From Legionella anisa (GTDB lineage: Bacteria; Pseudomonadota; Gammaproteobacteria; Legionellales; Legionellaceae): DNA of 64,000 nucleotides. The notes beneath the pieces were generated by a model, which had not been told where the DNA came from, searched no databases, and was given only the letters and a program-made list of their open reading frames with translations. Made by a program: the position numbers and the translations under genes. Positions 36,596 to 45,128 of this stretch are shown one piece after another. The stretch covers positions 48,393 to 112,392 of the forward strand of contig NZ_LNXS01000053.1 in assembly GCF_001467525.1 (NCBI RefSeq), written 5' to 3'. Numbering within the stretch: position 1 is the stretch's first letter; each line of letters starts with the position of its first letter.

Positions 36596-37246
36596 ATGGG
36601 AATTGAATCAGTTAAAATGTTTAACCAATTGGCTGAAGATTATGATGGTTGGTTTGATAGTCATCCAGGTGTTTTTCAATCGGAACTTGAAGCCTTAAAG
36701 AAAGTCACCCCTCAATCAGGAGAAGGACTTGAGGTGGGCGTTGGTTCTGGACGATTTGCTGCCGCATTGGGTATAAAAACAGGCATCGATCCTTCTGTTC
36801 AATTAAGTCATTTCGCTAAATTAAGAGGTATTGATGTATTCGAAGGGGTTGCTGAATCATTGCCTTTCCAGGAACAGCAATTTGATTTTGTCTTATTCAA
36901 TACGGCGTTATGTTATGTTGACTTGCCGTTAGTAGCACTTCTCGAAGCAAAACGAGTCTTAAAACCTAATGGGAAGATTATCATAGGCATGATTGATAAA
37001 CATTCGATGCTTGGACAGCAGTACGAAGCCACAAAACAAGACAACCCATTTTCTCAATATGCTCACTTTTATTCAGTATCCGAGATTCTTGAATTGCTTC
37101 ATGAAATTCATTTTACAGAAGAGGCAATTAATCAAACACTATTTGCTCCTATTGATACCATCATAACAGCAGAAGAGAGCAAACCAGGTTATGGAGAAGG
37201 CGGGTTCATTGCACTATCCGCCGGCATGTCTCCCTTTTCTTATTGA
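36596..37246 (+). CDS. Class I SAM-dependent methyltransferase
   Basis: The protein of about 216 residues has the start FNQLAEDYDGWFDSHPG, the SAM-binding LEVGVGSGRFAAALG, then IDPSVQ and DFVLFNTALCYVDLPL, the pattern of small UbiE/Methyltransf_11 enzymes. The substrate is not evident. Starts are uncertain: a GTG at 36572 and ATGs at 36596 and 36617 are in frame; I give 36596. The C-terminal 120 residues are closely duplicated in the truncated copy at 9507-9900 on the opposite strand, so the gene or its neighbourhood has been copied within this element. Confidence 0.88.
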   Translation: MGIESVKMFNQLAEDYDGWFDSHPGVFQSELEALKKVTPQSGEGLEVGVGSGRFAAALGIKTGIDPSVQLSHFAKLRGIDVFEGVAESLPFQEQQFDFVLFNTALCYVDLPLVALLEAKRVLKPNGKIIIGMIDKHSMLGQQYEATKQDNPFSQYAHFYSVSEILELLHEIHFTEEAINQTLFAPIDTIITAEESKPGYGEGGFIALSAGMSPFSY

Positions 37247-37422
37247 AGGTTTATTAGCAAGTCTTGCATCGACCAATCAGCAGATTGAGCGTGAAGACCC
37301 ACTAAAAAAGTATTGAATCGCTTTGTAAAGACGCTACGCGGCTTGTTTTTCTTGTATTATCGCAACATCCCCTTGGACACACTATACTTTTTAATAGGAT
37401 TTGAACAAAGAACAGAGGACTA

Positions 37423-37800
37423 ATGAATTATTCTTTTCGTTTTCTTGTTGCAGAAGCATCTTTTCCTGCTCGCATTATTATCCGAAATCAATTAATGCAG
37501 CTTGGACAACACGTGGATATCGTTCCCTCAATTGAAGACACTCTGATGCAAATTACATCTAAAAGCTATGATATGCTTTTAATTGATAGCTACTTGTACT
37601 ATTCACAAGGTGACTATGATTGGACTGCATTGATAAAAAAACACCACCCATTTACTACAGCTCCAGTGATTGCACTAATCTGCGAACATCCACCGATAAA
37701 AAATGAAATGGGAAGCCCTCACTTGTGTAGTTTTAGAAAACCATTCAGTGAAGAAAAAGCGATAATAATTATCCATTATCTGGAAAGCACATTAAGCTAA
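37423..37800 (+). CDS. Stand-alone response-regulator receiver domain
   Basis: The 125-residue protein fits a CheY-like receiver: FLVAEASFPARIIIRNQL at the start, a phosphoacceptor-type aspartate in MLLIDSYLYY (about residue 52), APVIALIC, and FRKPFSEE with the conserved lysine. The first acidic pair of the pocket is reduced to a single glutamate (VAEAS), so magnesium binding may be altered. GAGG lies before the ATG. No output domain or histidine kinase is adjacent; the two c-di-GMP genes that follow on the other strand are possible partners. Confidence 0.8.
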   Translation: MNYSFRFLVAEASFPARIIIRNQLMQLGQHVDIVPSIEDTLMQITSKSYDMLLIDSYLYYSQGDYDWTALIKKHHPFTTAPVIALICEHPPIKNEMGSPHLCSFRKPFSEEKAIIIIHYLESTLS

Positions 37801-37832
37801 ATTGAAAACCCCAAAGATAAATTGATACATTA

Positions 37833-37958
37833 ATGTCCCCACGGTATCCGATGGTCATTAAAGAAGCCCTGCATCTTGAAAATCCACGCGCAACCATGCC
37901 AAATGGAGTTGATTTAAGTGACCCGGAAGGAACTTTTAAACCTAACGCTCTCCATTAA
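37833..37958 (+). CDS. Possible small protein or gene remnant, 41 aa
   Basis: A short frame reads MSPRYPMVIKEALHLENPRA and continues TMPNGVDLSDPEGTFKPN before stopping. Its residue make-up looks protein-like, but there is no ribosome site and no known family. It lies between the receiver gene and the end of the GGDEF gene on the other strand. It may be a fragment of an older gene. Confidence 0.25.
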   Translation: MSPRYPMVIKEALHLENPRATMPNGVDLSDPEGTFKPNALH

Positions 37959-37984
37959 GTAATTCAATAAAACCAGTGGATTAC

Positions 37985-38491
37985 CTATTTCCAAACGCGC
38001 ACCCGGTTTCGTCCTTCGGACTTAGCCAAATACAATGCCTTGTCTGCATGTTCAATAGACTCCTCTATCGGTTTATTAGGCTCAAGCAGCGCCAGACCAA
38101 AAGAGGCAGTTACTTGAATCAAGTGCTCCTTGCCATCATCGATGGTAATGGCCTCAAGCACTTTCCGAAGACGTTCACTCATTGCGAACCCCATATCCAA
38201 ATCGGTAAATGGCAAACACAGTAAAAATTCTTCACCACCATAACGAAAAACTTTATCATAGGCCCTTAGATTCTCAATAAACAGACGAACAGCTGTTGCC
38301 AAAACACGATCTCCCATCTGATGGCCGTGCCGATCATTAATCTCTTTAAAGTAATCTAAATCCACCATAACCAAGCAACAACTTTGCCCTTGGCGCTTAA
38401 TAATTTCTTGTTGCTCTCGCAAAGTCGACAGCATCGTCACGCGAGACAGTGCCCCAGTCAACGCATCTCGGCTGTGAATCAGATATTCCAA
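37985..38491 (-). CDS. dgcZ: GGDEF half of a split DgcZ-like diguanylate cyclase
   Basis: The 168-residue frame has a complete catalytic domain: RDALTGALSRVTMLSTLREQ, VMVDLDYFKEINDRHGHQMG, FRYGGEEFLLCLPF with the active GGEEF variant, and ASFGLALL. It starts with a TTG inside the end of the CZB gene, overlapping it by 13 bases in the minus-one frame. In E. coli DgcZ the CZB and GGDEF domains form one chain, and the protein sequence would join smoothly if the frames were merged (LELSALK to ELEYLIHSRDA). A frameshift mutation, programmed slippage, or coupled translation are all possible. Confidence 0.85.
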   Translation of the reverse strand: MEYLIHSRDALTGALSRVTMLSTLREQQEIIKRQGQSCCLVMVDLDYFKEINDRHGHQMGDRVLATAVRLFIENLRAYDKVFRYGGEEFLLCLPFTDLDMGFAMSERLRKVLEAITIDDGKEHLIQVTASFGLALLEPNKPIEESIEHADKALYLAKSEGRNRVRVWK

Positions 38492-38874
38492 CTCATTTTA
38501 AGAGCGGAGAGCTCAAGTCGCATCTGCTCCAAGGCATTGGCAAAATGATTGTAGTCAATAGGGGCTATCCCTTCTGGCATACTTGCCTTTTGTAATAACT
38601 GCGCGGTTAATTGATGCATGCGTTGGTGTGACACGCCTATATTAATGATTCCAGGATGTTCTTGAATTTCTTTTGGGATGCCACTGTAATACCATTGCCC
38701 AAATCGGCAACGCGTATGAGCGTCAGGCTGCAAATCGTTGTTATCTCCAGGCAGTCGGCAAATCAAGGTTCTAATCAATGAATTGTGCCATTGTTGATGA
38801 TTATAAATTGCTTGCTCTAGTTGTGAAATAATTTGCTGCAGTTCGTTTTGAGTAACACTAGTAAATGCTGCCAT
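38479..38874 (-). CDS. CZB zinc-sensing half of a split DgcZ-like protein
   Basis: The 131-residue product resembles the chemoreceptor zinc-binding (CZB) domain: AIYNHQQWHNSLIRTLICRL with the first histidine, HTRCRFGQWYYSGIPKEIQE with the conserved cysteine and FGxWY, and GVSHQRMHQLTAQLL with two further histidines. Zinc bound at this site inhibits the cyclase in E. coli DgcZ. The frame runs into a TGA at 38479-38481 just as the GGDEF domain begins in the other frame. If the frames are not joined, this half would be a free zinc-binding protein. Confidence 0.82.
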   Translation of the reverse strand: MAAFTSVTQNELQQIISQLEQAIYNHQQWHNSLIRTLICRLPGDNNDLQPDAHTRCRFGQWYYSGIPKEIQEHPGIINIGVSHQRMHQLTAQLLQKASMPEGIAPIDYNHFANALEQMRLELSALKMSWNI

Positions 38875-38944
38875 GACCTATCCCTTGTTTCCTTGTCACT
38901 AATACTCAGGTGAAATAAGAGTATTTCACCCATCACAGCCCAAC

Positions 38945-39970
38945 TCAATGGAAAGGCGTATAAAACTTAAAATTATTTCTTCCTGTGGATTTCACTTGAT
39001 ATAAAGCGGCATCCGCATGTTGAATCAACGTATCCAAATCAGAACCATCTTGAGGATAAAGGCTCACACCGATACTCAACGAAATCGAAATGGTCTGTTC
39101 TTTTATAAGAATAGGCTGTTGGATAGCATGAAACAAATGATTAATCACGGTATGTACCTCTTCCTCATGAACAATATCTGAAAGAATAATTAAGAATTCG
39201 TCCCCACCTTGTCGTCCCACAATATCTGAAGAGCGCACCGATGCTGTTAGACGTGATGCAACCTCTATTAATAACAAATCACCGGCATCATGGCCAAACG
39301 TACCGTTAATCTTCTTAAAGTAATCCAAGTCCATAAACAGCACGGCGATACTGCATTGATGGCGCTTTGCATACGCCATAAATAATAGAAACGATTGCTC
39401 CAATTGCTTGCGGTTTGCCAATCCTGTCAATGCATCATGGTAGGCCATCCTAACCAACTCATGTTCAGCCTTTTTTTGAGCATCAATATTTTGAATTTGA
39501 GCAATAAAATACAGCGGGGCACTATGTGCATCCCTAATTAACGAACCACTCAATAAAATCCAAACGATGGCGCCATTTTTACAAATATAACGTTTTTCCA
39601 TTTGGTAGGAGCTTATTGTGCCGTTCAATAATTGGCGCACATAATTTAAATCGGTTTGCAAATCATCAGGATAGGTTATCCGCTGAAAATCGATTTGTAA
39701 TAGTTCTTCTTCTGTGTAACCTGTTATTTGGCACAGCGATTTATTCACCTTAAGCCAGCGTCCTTCCAATGAAACTAAAGCCATACCGATGTCTGCATAA
39801 TCAAAAGCCGCACGAAATCGTTTTTCGCTTTCTTCAAAAGTTTCATTAACCCGATGAAGCGCTCGTGTTCGCTCATGAACTTTTTTCTCTAGCTTAAGAT
39901 TTAAAGACTCTAAATACTCGGTTTGCGGCCAAAGAGCGAAACAAAGATTGACATCAGCAACTATTTTGCA
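38945..39970 (-). pseudogene. PAS-GGDEF sensory diguanylate cyclase, N-terminus lost
   Basis: The open frame runs back to a stop at 39971-39973 and contains a linker (LWPQTEYLESLNLKLEKKVH), a full PAS/PAC domain starting SEKRFRAAFDYADIGMALVS, and a GGDEF domain (HDALTGLANRKQLEQSF, FMDLDYFKKINGTFGHDAGD, VGRQGGDEFLIILS). No ATG, GTG or TTG is present in frame before 39784, which lies within the PAS domain. The linker looks like the end of a membrane sensor module that is no longer present. From 39784 a 279-residue protein with a clipped PAS and an intact catalytic domain could still be made. Confidence 0.78.
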
Positions 39971-40125
39971 TTAAAATTTGAAATAATATGAAAAACCGTA
40001 AAACGTAGGTTTATAACGCCATGAAAATTACATCTTAAGTACGCCCATCTAATAGGGCGAATAGAGGAAATCATTGTTGATTTTCTATTTTTTATTGTCC
40101 TAAAAGACATGCTTAAGAGTAAATC

Positions 40126-41589
40126 ATGCACCATAAACCGATTCAATTTAAAGACCTAGGTCTTATCTATTCGCATAAAATCTGTTTTCAAAACTTCAGT
40201 GGTGAAATCCATTTTGGTGAGCGTATTGCACTGATTGGCAGAAATGGCTCGGGAAAATCTACCTTACTTAAAATGCTTGCTGGTTTTTGTTCAGCCTCTG
40301 CTGGCGAAATTCAAATGCCACAGGATGTTCGTTTTGGTTACTTACCCCAATTGATTGAAGAATGTCCTGATTTAAGTGGTGGTCAACGATTAAACCAGGC
40401 GTTAACCAAAATATTGTCTGAAGATCCGAATGTTTTGTTGTTAGATGAACCCACAAATCATCTGGACAGACGCAATCGTCGTTCTTTAATGCGGATGCTC
40501 GAGCATTATCCGGGGACGTTGGTCATTGCTTCTCATGATACGGAGCTCATCAATACCGTCGCAGATACTCTATGGCATATTGATTTGGGTAGGCTCACTC
40601 TATTTAGAGGGGCTTATTTTGAGTATCAGCAGATGCTTGAAAACAAGAAAGCATCGATTGAACAGGAATTATCACGGATTGCACGTGAGAAGAAAGAATC
40701 ACATCTTGCTCTAATGAGAGAACAAGAACGTAATAAACGTTCTCGTGTTTCAGGTGAAAAAAAGATAGCCCAACGCAAATGGCCAACGATTCGGTCTCAT
40801 ACAAAGCTCGCCAATGCAATGACAACAGGAAATAAACGATTAAGTCAGATTAATCATAAAAAAGAACACTTGCTTGAAGAGCTTTCTTCTCTAAACCTTC
40901 CGCAAACGATTAAGCCCAAATTTAAATTAAACGGTCTTGACCACCATAAGCCCTTAATCAGGATTCAAGACACTTCTATTGCCTATGAATCAGGAGCTGT
41001 GATTCTGGAAGACATTCATTTTCACTTAAATGGCTGCGAACGAGTGGCATTGTATGGGGACAACGCATCAGGGAAGTCCACCTTTGCCAAAGCGATTTTG
41101 GAGGATAGTCACATTAAGAGAACAGGTGAGTGGACTCTTCCTCAGTACAATACAGTTGGGTATCTCGATCAGCATTATCAACATCTGGATTGTGACGAAA
41201 CAGTTCTGGATTTGATGAAAAGTCAGATGCCCCATGCTTCTCATGCTGAACTTCGTGCCCATTTAAATGACTTTTTATTTCGCAAAAATGAAGAGGTAGA
41301 AATAAAGGTCAAAGATCTTTCTGGTGGTGAAAAGGCAAGGCTTTCTTTAGCCTTGATTGCTGCCAATCCGCCTAAACTACTTGTTTTAGATGAGGTAACC
41401 AACAATGTAGATCTGGAAACACGCGATCATATCATCGGAGTATTACGTGAATTTCCAGGTGCGATACTGGTTATTTCTCACGATCATGATTTTTTAGAAT
41501 CCATTCACATTGAAACCAGGTATCACATTCATCAAGGGAAGATACATCATTTCAATGGGGAACAAGCAGAGGGTGTTCATCATGACTAG
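40126..41589 (+). CDS. ABC-F family ATPase (ribosome-protection type)
   Basis: The 487-residue protein has two ATPase domains without membrane helices. Domain 1 has GRNGSGKSTL, LSGGQRLNQAL and VLLLDEPTNHLD. Domain 2 has GDNASGKSTF, LSGGEKARLSLAL and LLVLDEVTNNVD, where valine replaces the usual proline. Between them lies a basic helical linker (residues about 165-265), the part that reaches the ribosomal P/E sites in ABC-F proteins. Members free ribosomes from macrolide, lincosamide, pleuromutilin or similar antibiotics, or rescue stalled ribosomes. It is the first gene of an overlapping seven-gene run. Confidence 0.93.
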   Translation: MHHKPIQFKDLGLIYSHKICFQNFSGEIHFGERIALIGRNGSGKSTLLKMLAGFCSASAGEIQMPQDVRFGYLPQLIEECPDLSGGQRLNQALTKILSEDPNVLLLDEPTNHLDRRNRRSLMRMLEHYPGTLVIASHDTELINTVADTLWHIDLGRLTLFRGAYFEYQQMLENKKASIEQELSRIAREKKESHLALMREQERNKRSRVSGEKKIAQRKWPTIRSHTKLANAMTTGNKRLSQINHKKEHLLEELSSLNLPQTIKPKFKLNGLDHHKPLIRIQDTSIAYESGAVILEDIHFHLNGCERVALYGDNASGKSTFAKAILEDSHIKRTGEWTLPQYNTVGYLDQHYQHLDCDETVLDLMKSQMPHASHAELRAHLNDFLFRKNEEVEIKVKDLSGGEKARLSLALIAANPPKLLVLDEVTNNVDLETRDHIIGVLREFPGAILVISHDHDFLESIHIETRYHIHQGKIHHFNGEQAEGVHHD

Positions 41590-43393
41590 TCGTTTGCCTA
41601 ACCACATAAGCTCTTTTATGTGGCATTTTTTAAAACCGTATCGTCGCATGGTTTTTTTATTTATCCTGCTTGCTTTAATGGCTGGATTTTGGGGACCGTT
41701 TAATAGTTTATTGATTAAGTCCTTCATTAATACCTTAGTGGCAAAGACAAATACAGACCTCTCCGCTTTGTATTGGATCGCTGGATTATTGGTATTGAAC
41801 TTTATTATCTTTGACAATATCACCTGGCGAACAATCGGGTACTTGAACTATAAATACGAAGCGGTGATTAAAAACCAAATTATTAGCCAAATGTTTGAGT
41901 ATGTGTTGGGAAGTAGTACGCAATTTTTTCAGGATAACCTATCAGGGCGAATTGCCACACAAATTACGACTCTTGCTGATAATCTTGAGATTATTTTGCA
42001 TCGCGTATCTGTCGATTTTCTACGTGGTGCTTCATTGTTGCTGGTTTCCTTTATTACAGCCTATTTTGTTAATGTCCTGTTCTTTTATATTTTATTCTTA
42101 TGGTTCATTGCCTTTGCCTCATTTAGTATTTGGATGTCGGCGCGATTGGTTCAGTTATCGGATGACCATGCAAATTCTGAATCGCAGCTTTCTGGGCAAT
42201 TAGTAGATAGCCTGGCGAATCAATCCAATATTCGTATTTTTTCACGTAAAGGCTTTGAAGTAGAGCGTATGAATACTTTTTTTCGCTCGGTACAACGGGC
42301 TTTCCAAAGAAAAGAGCTGTTTATTGTTTTGTTATGCTGCGCCCAAGGTGGAATGATTGCGGTAATGATGGGTTTGGCATCGATTACCTTAATTCACTTG
42401 TATGGCAAGGGACTGGTGAGCATTGGTGATTTTGCTTTGATTCTTGGGCTTTCCATGGAATTGGGGCATATGATGTGGTACACCATGTACCAAGTGGACC
42501 AATTTAACCAAGCCTTAGGCAAGGCAAGACAAAGTTTAAATGCATTGGTCATCCCCCATGAGATACAGGATAAAAAAAATGCATCCCAATTAATTGTTAC
42601 GCAAGGGCAAATTGAATTTTCAAAGGTAAAATTTCATTACCAAGGTGGTTACTCCTTGTTCCAGAATAAGTCGGTAACCATTGAAGCAGGTCAAAAAGTG
42701 GGGTTAGTGGGCTATTCAGGCAGCGGCAAGTCCACTTTTGTTAATTTGATTTTGCGACTTTATGAGGTAGTGGATGGACAAATTCTAATCGATGATCAAA
42801 ACCTATCTGAAGTGACTCAAGAGAGTTTAAGACAAGCCATTGCTATGATTCCTCAAGACCCTACACTTTTTCATCGAAGCTTAATGGATAATATTCGTTA
42901 TGGTAGGACAAAAGCCTCGGATGAGGAAGTCATTTTAGCCTCCAAGAAGGCTCATGCGCATGAGTTTATCAGTCTTTTGCCAGAAGGCTATGAGACATTG
43001 GTCGGTGAGCGTGGTGTGAAGCTTTCAGGCGGGCAACGCCAGCGTATTGCCATTGCTCGTGCGATTTTAAAAAATGCACCCATTTTAATGTTGGACGAAG
43101 CCACGTCCCAGCTGGACTCCATTACAGAATCCAACATTCAAGACAGTCTTTGGGAGTTGATGCAGGGAAAAACAACCCTGGTCGTTGCGCATCGCTTATC
43201 GACTCTGCTGCATATGGACCGAATTTTAGTATTTGATAAAGGCCATATTGTTGAAGATGGCACACATACTGAACTGTTGAATCTTGGTGGTTTGTATAAA
43301 ACCCTGTGGGACGCGCAAGTAGGTGGATTCTTGCCTGATGAGCGAAAAGAAGAATCTGAAGAGTCAGTTAATAACGGGGTATTAGATGAGTAA
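41582..43393 (+). CDS. ABC exporter half-transporter (MsbA/multidrug type)
   Basis: The product has six membrane helices in its first 310 residues and an ATPase domain with VGYSGSGKSTFVNLILRLYE, LSGGQRQRIAIARAIL and PILMLDEATSQLD, plus VAHRLSTLL. It probably works as a homodimer exporting a drug or lipid. I chose the ATG at 41582; it overlaps the ABC-F gene by eight bases and has AGAGGG upstream. A start further upstream would overlap far more. The C-terminal 30 residues are acidic. Confidence 0.92.
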   Translation: MTSRLPNHISSFMWHFLKPYRRMVFLFILLALMAGFWGPFNSLLIKSFINTLVAKTNTDLSALYWIAGLLVLNFIIFDNITWRTIGYLNYKYEAVIKNQIISQMFEYVLGSSTQFFQDNLSGRIATQITTLADNLEIILHRVSVDFLRGASLLLVSFITAYFVNVLFFYILFLWFIAFASFSIWMSARLVQLSDDHANSESQLSGQLVDSLANQSNIRIFSRKGFEVERMNTFFRSVQRAFQRKELFIVLLCCAQGGMIAVMMGLASITLIHLYGKGLVSIGDFALILGLSMELGHMMWYTMYQVDQFNQALGKARQSLNALVIPHEIQDKKNASQLIVTQGQIEFSKVKFHYQGGYSLFQNKSVTIEAGQKVGLVGYSGSGKSTFVNLILRLYEVVDGQILIDDQNLSEVTQESLRQAIAMIPQDPTLFHRSLMDNIRYGRTKASDEEVILASKKAHAHEFISLLPEGYETLVGERGVKLSGGQRQRIAIARAILKNAPILMLDEATSQLDSITESNIQDSLWELMQGKTTLVVAHRLSTLLHMDRILVFDKGHIVEDGTHTELLNLGGLYKTLWDAQVGGFLPDERKEESEESVNNGVLDE

Positions 43394-44168
43394 ATTACAT
43401 ACAGAATTTTCGGAAGTGAATCATTTGCTTAATGACTTACTGTCCGGCTTGCAATCAATTTTAAAGGAACATTTGCTGGGCGTTTACGTGTATGGTTCAT
43501 TCGTCTGGGGTGATTTTGATGAAACAACCAGCGACATTGATGTTCTTGTGGCATTAAACCAAGAAATGACATCAGAAGAATTCGCGGCTTTAGATTATTT
43601 GCATACCAATCTGGTTCAGCATTTTCCAGATTGGTATGACCGAATTGAAGTAGCTTATGCATCGTATAGAATGTTACAACATTTTAAGACAGAGCAAGGT
43701 CAAATTGCTGTCATTAGCCCAGGAGAACCGTTTCACCTCAAACAGGCGGGAACTGACTGGCTTATTAATTATTATTTATTGCAAACAAATAGCCTCATTC
43801 TATATGGTCCATCAGCAAAGTCGATTGTTGCTCCTGTATCAAGCAGTGAGTTTATAGAGCATGTCAAAAAGCAGAGCATTGAATGGCAAGATTGGGTTAT
43901 TCATACCAGAAATTCTTTAGGGTACCAATATTATGCTGTATTAACACTGTGCAGGGCTTTGTACGTGCTCCACCATCAGGAACAAGGCTCTAAGTTAAAA
44001 GCTGGAGTGTGGGCTAAAAATCAATTCCCAAAATGGCGAGCTTTAATTCAACGAGCATTAACTAAAGCGGAACTAGATCATGCAAGCGATATCTTGACCG
44101 AAGAAACCTATCAAGAAGTCACCGCATTTGTGGATGAAATGGTTCAGCATATTCAAGAGAGAGAATAG
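43386..44168 (+). CDS. Nucleotidyltransferase, aminoglycoside adenylyltransferase-like
   Basis: The 260-residue protein has the DNA polymerase beta-type motif LLGVYVYGSFVWGDFDE with G37-S38 and the metal-binding D50-I-D52, followed by a helical domain with QDWVIHTRNSLGYQYYAVLT and CRALYVLHHQEQGSK. This matches ANT(3'')/(9)-type adenylyltransferases with a DUF4111-like C-terminus, which inactivate streptomycin or spectinomycin. Divergence from known resistance enzymes leaves the substrate open. It overlaps the ABC exporter gene by eight bases (ATGAGTAA). Confidence 0.88.
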   Translation: MSKLHTEFSEVNHLLNDLLSGLQSILKEHLLGVYVYGSFVWGDFDETTSDIDVLVALNQEMTSEEFAALDYLHTNLVQHFPDWYDRIEVAYASYRMLQHFKTEQGQIAVISPGEPFHLKQAGTDWLINYYLLQTNSLILYGPSAKSIVAPVSSSEFIEHVKKQSIEWQDWVIHTRNSLGYQYYAVLTLCRALYVLHHQEQGSKLKAGVWAKNQFPKWRALIQRALTKAELDHASDILTEETYQEVTAFVDEMVQHIQERE

Positions 44169-45128
44169 ATGATGGAAGTCAACCAACAACAACGGCTTAT
44201 CGAAGTAGTTTCTTATGATGCTAATTGGCCTATGCAATTTGAACAGGAAGCAGAGCGAATTAAAAAAGCATTAGGTAGTAATTGCATTGAAATTCATCAT
44301 ATCGGTTCCACTTCAGTACCTGGTTTGGCTGCAAAACCAATCATCGATATGATTCCAGTTGTTTTGGAACTAAGCAAAGTAGATAGTGCCAATGCTGCCA
44401 TGAAAGCCCTGGGCTATGAAGCAAAAGGAGAATACGGAATTCCATTTCGCCGCTATTTTCAAAAGGGAGATAACCAAAGAACTCATCATGCTCATATTTT
44501 TGAGTTTGGAAACCCAGAAATCGAGCGCCATTTAAAATTTAGGGACTGGATGAGAGCAAATCCAGAAGATAGAGTAGCCTATGCTCGTTTAAAACAAGAG
44601 TTAGCACATCAACATCCCTATGACATTACTGCCTATTGCGTGGGTAAAGAGGATTTTATCGCAGCTATTGATAGAAAAGCAGGATTTAATGGATTAAGAG
44701 TGGTTAAGGCATTAACACCTCGTGAATGGGATAAAGTACGCCATTTTAGACAATTCTATTTTTTTGATAAGGCAGGGCTTTCTGATCCATATACTTGGAC
44801 TTTTGAGCATGAAGCTCATGTTCATTTTGTTTTATCTCAAGGAAGCGACATCATTGGTTATGCCCATCTGCAATTATGGCCTCACAAAAGAGCAGCTTTG
44901 CGCATCATTGTGATTGATGAGGAAAAAAGAAACCACCAATATGGTGGCCAATTCTTGGCGTTATGTGAAAAGTGGCTAAAAACACAAGGCTATCAAAGCT
45001 TGCACGTGGAGTCTTCACCGGATGCGCTAAGATTTTATAGAAATAATGATTACATCGACATGCCATTTGATGATCCAGATGGCTATGAAGGTGATGCGAG
45101 AGATACTGCAGTAGGGAAAATACTATGA
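44169..45128 (+). CDS. GrpB (UPF0157)-GNAT acetyltransferase fusion
   Basis: Residues 1-172 are a GrpB/UPF0157 domain: EVVSYDANWPMQFEQEAERI, EIHHIGSTSVPGLAAKPIID and HHAHIFEFGNPEIERHLKFR, a nucleotidyltransferase-related fold. Residues 176-319 are a GNAT N-acetyltransferase: FVLSQGSDIIGYAHLQLWPH, IIVIDEEKRNHQYGGQFLAL and SPDALRFYRNNDY. Many resistance enzymes are nucleotidyl- or acetyltransferases, and here both folds lie in one chain. It starts directly after the previous stop and overlaps the next gene by four bases. The substrate is unknown. Confidence 0.9.
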   Translation: MMEVNQQQRLIEVVSYDANWPMQFEQEAERIKKALGSNCIEIHHIGSTSVPGLAAKPIIDMIPVVLELSKVDSANAAMKALGYEAKGEYGIPFRRYFQKGDNQRTHHAHIFEFGNPEIERHLKFRDWMRANPEDRVAYARLKQELAHQHPYDITAYCVGKEDFIAAIDRKAGFNGLRVVKALTPREWDKVRHFRQFYFFDKAGLSDPYTWTFEHEAHVHFVLSQGSDIIGYAHLQLWPHKRAALRIIVIDEEKRNHQYGGQFLALCEKWLKTQGYQSLHVESSPDALRFYRNNDYIDMPFDDPDGYEGDARDTAVGKIL

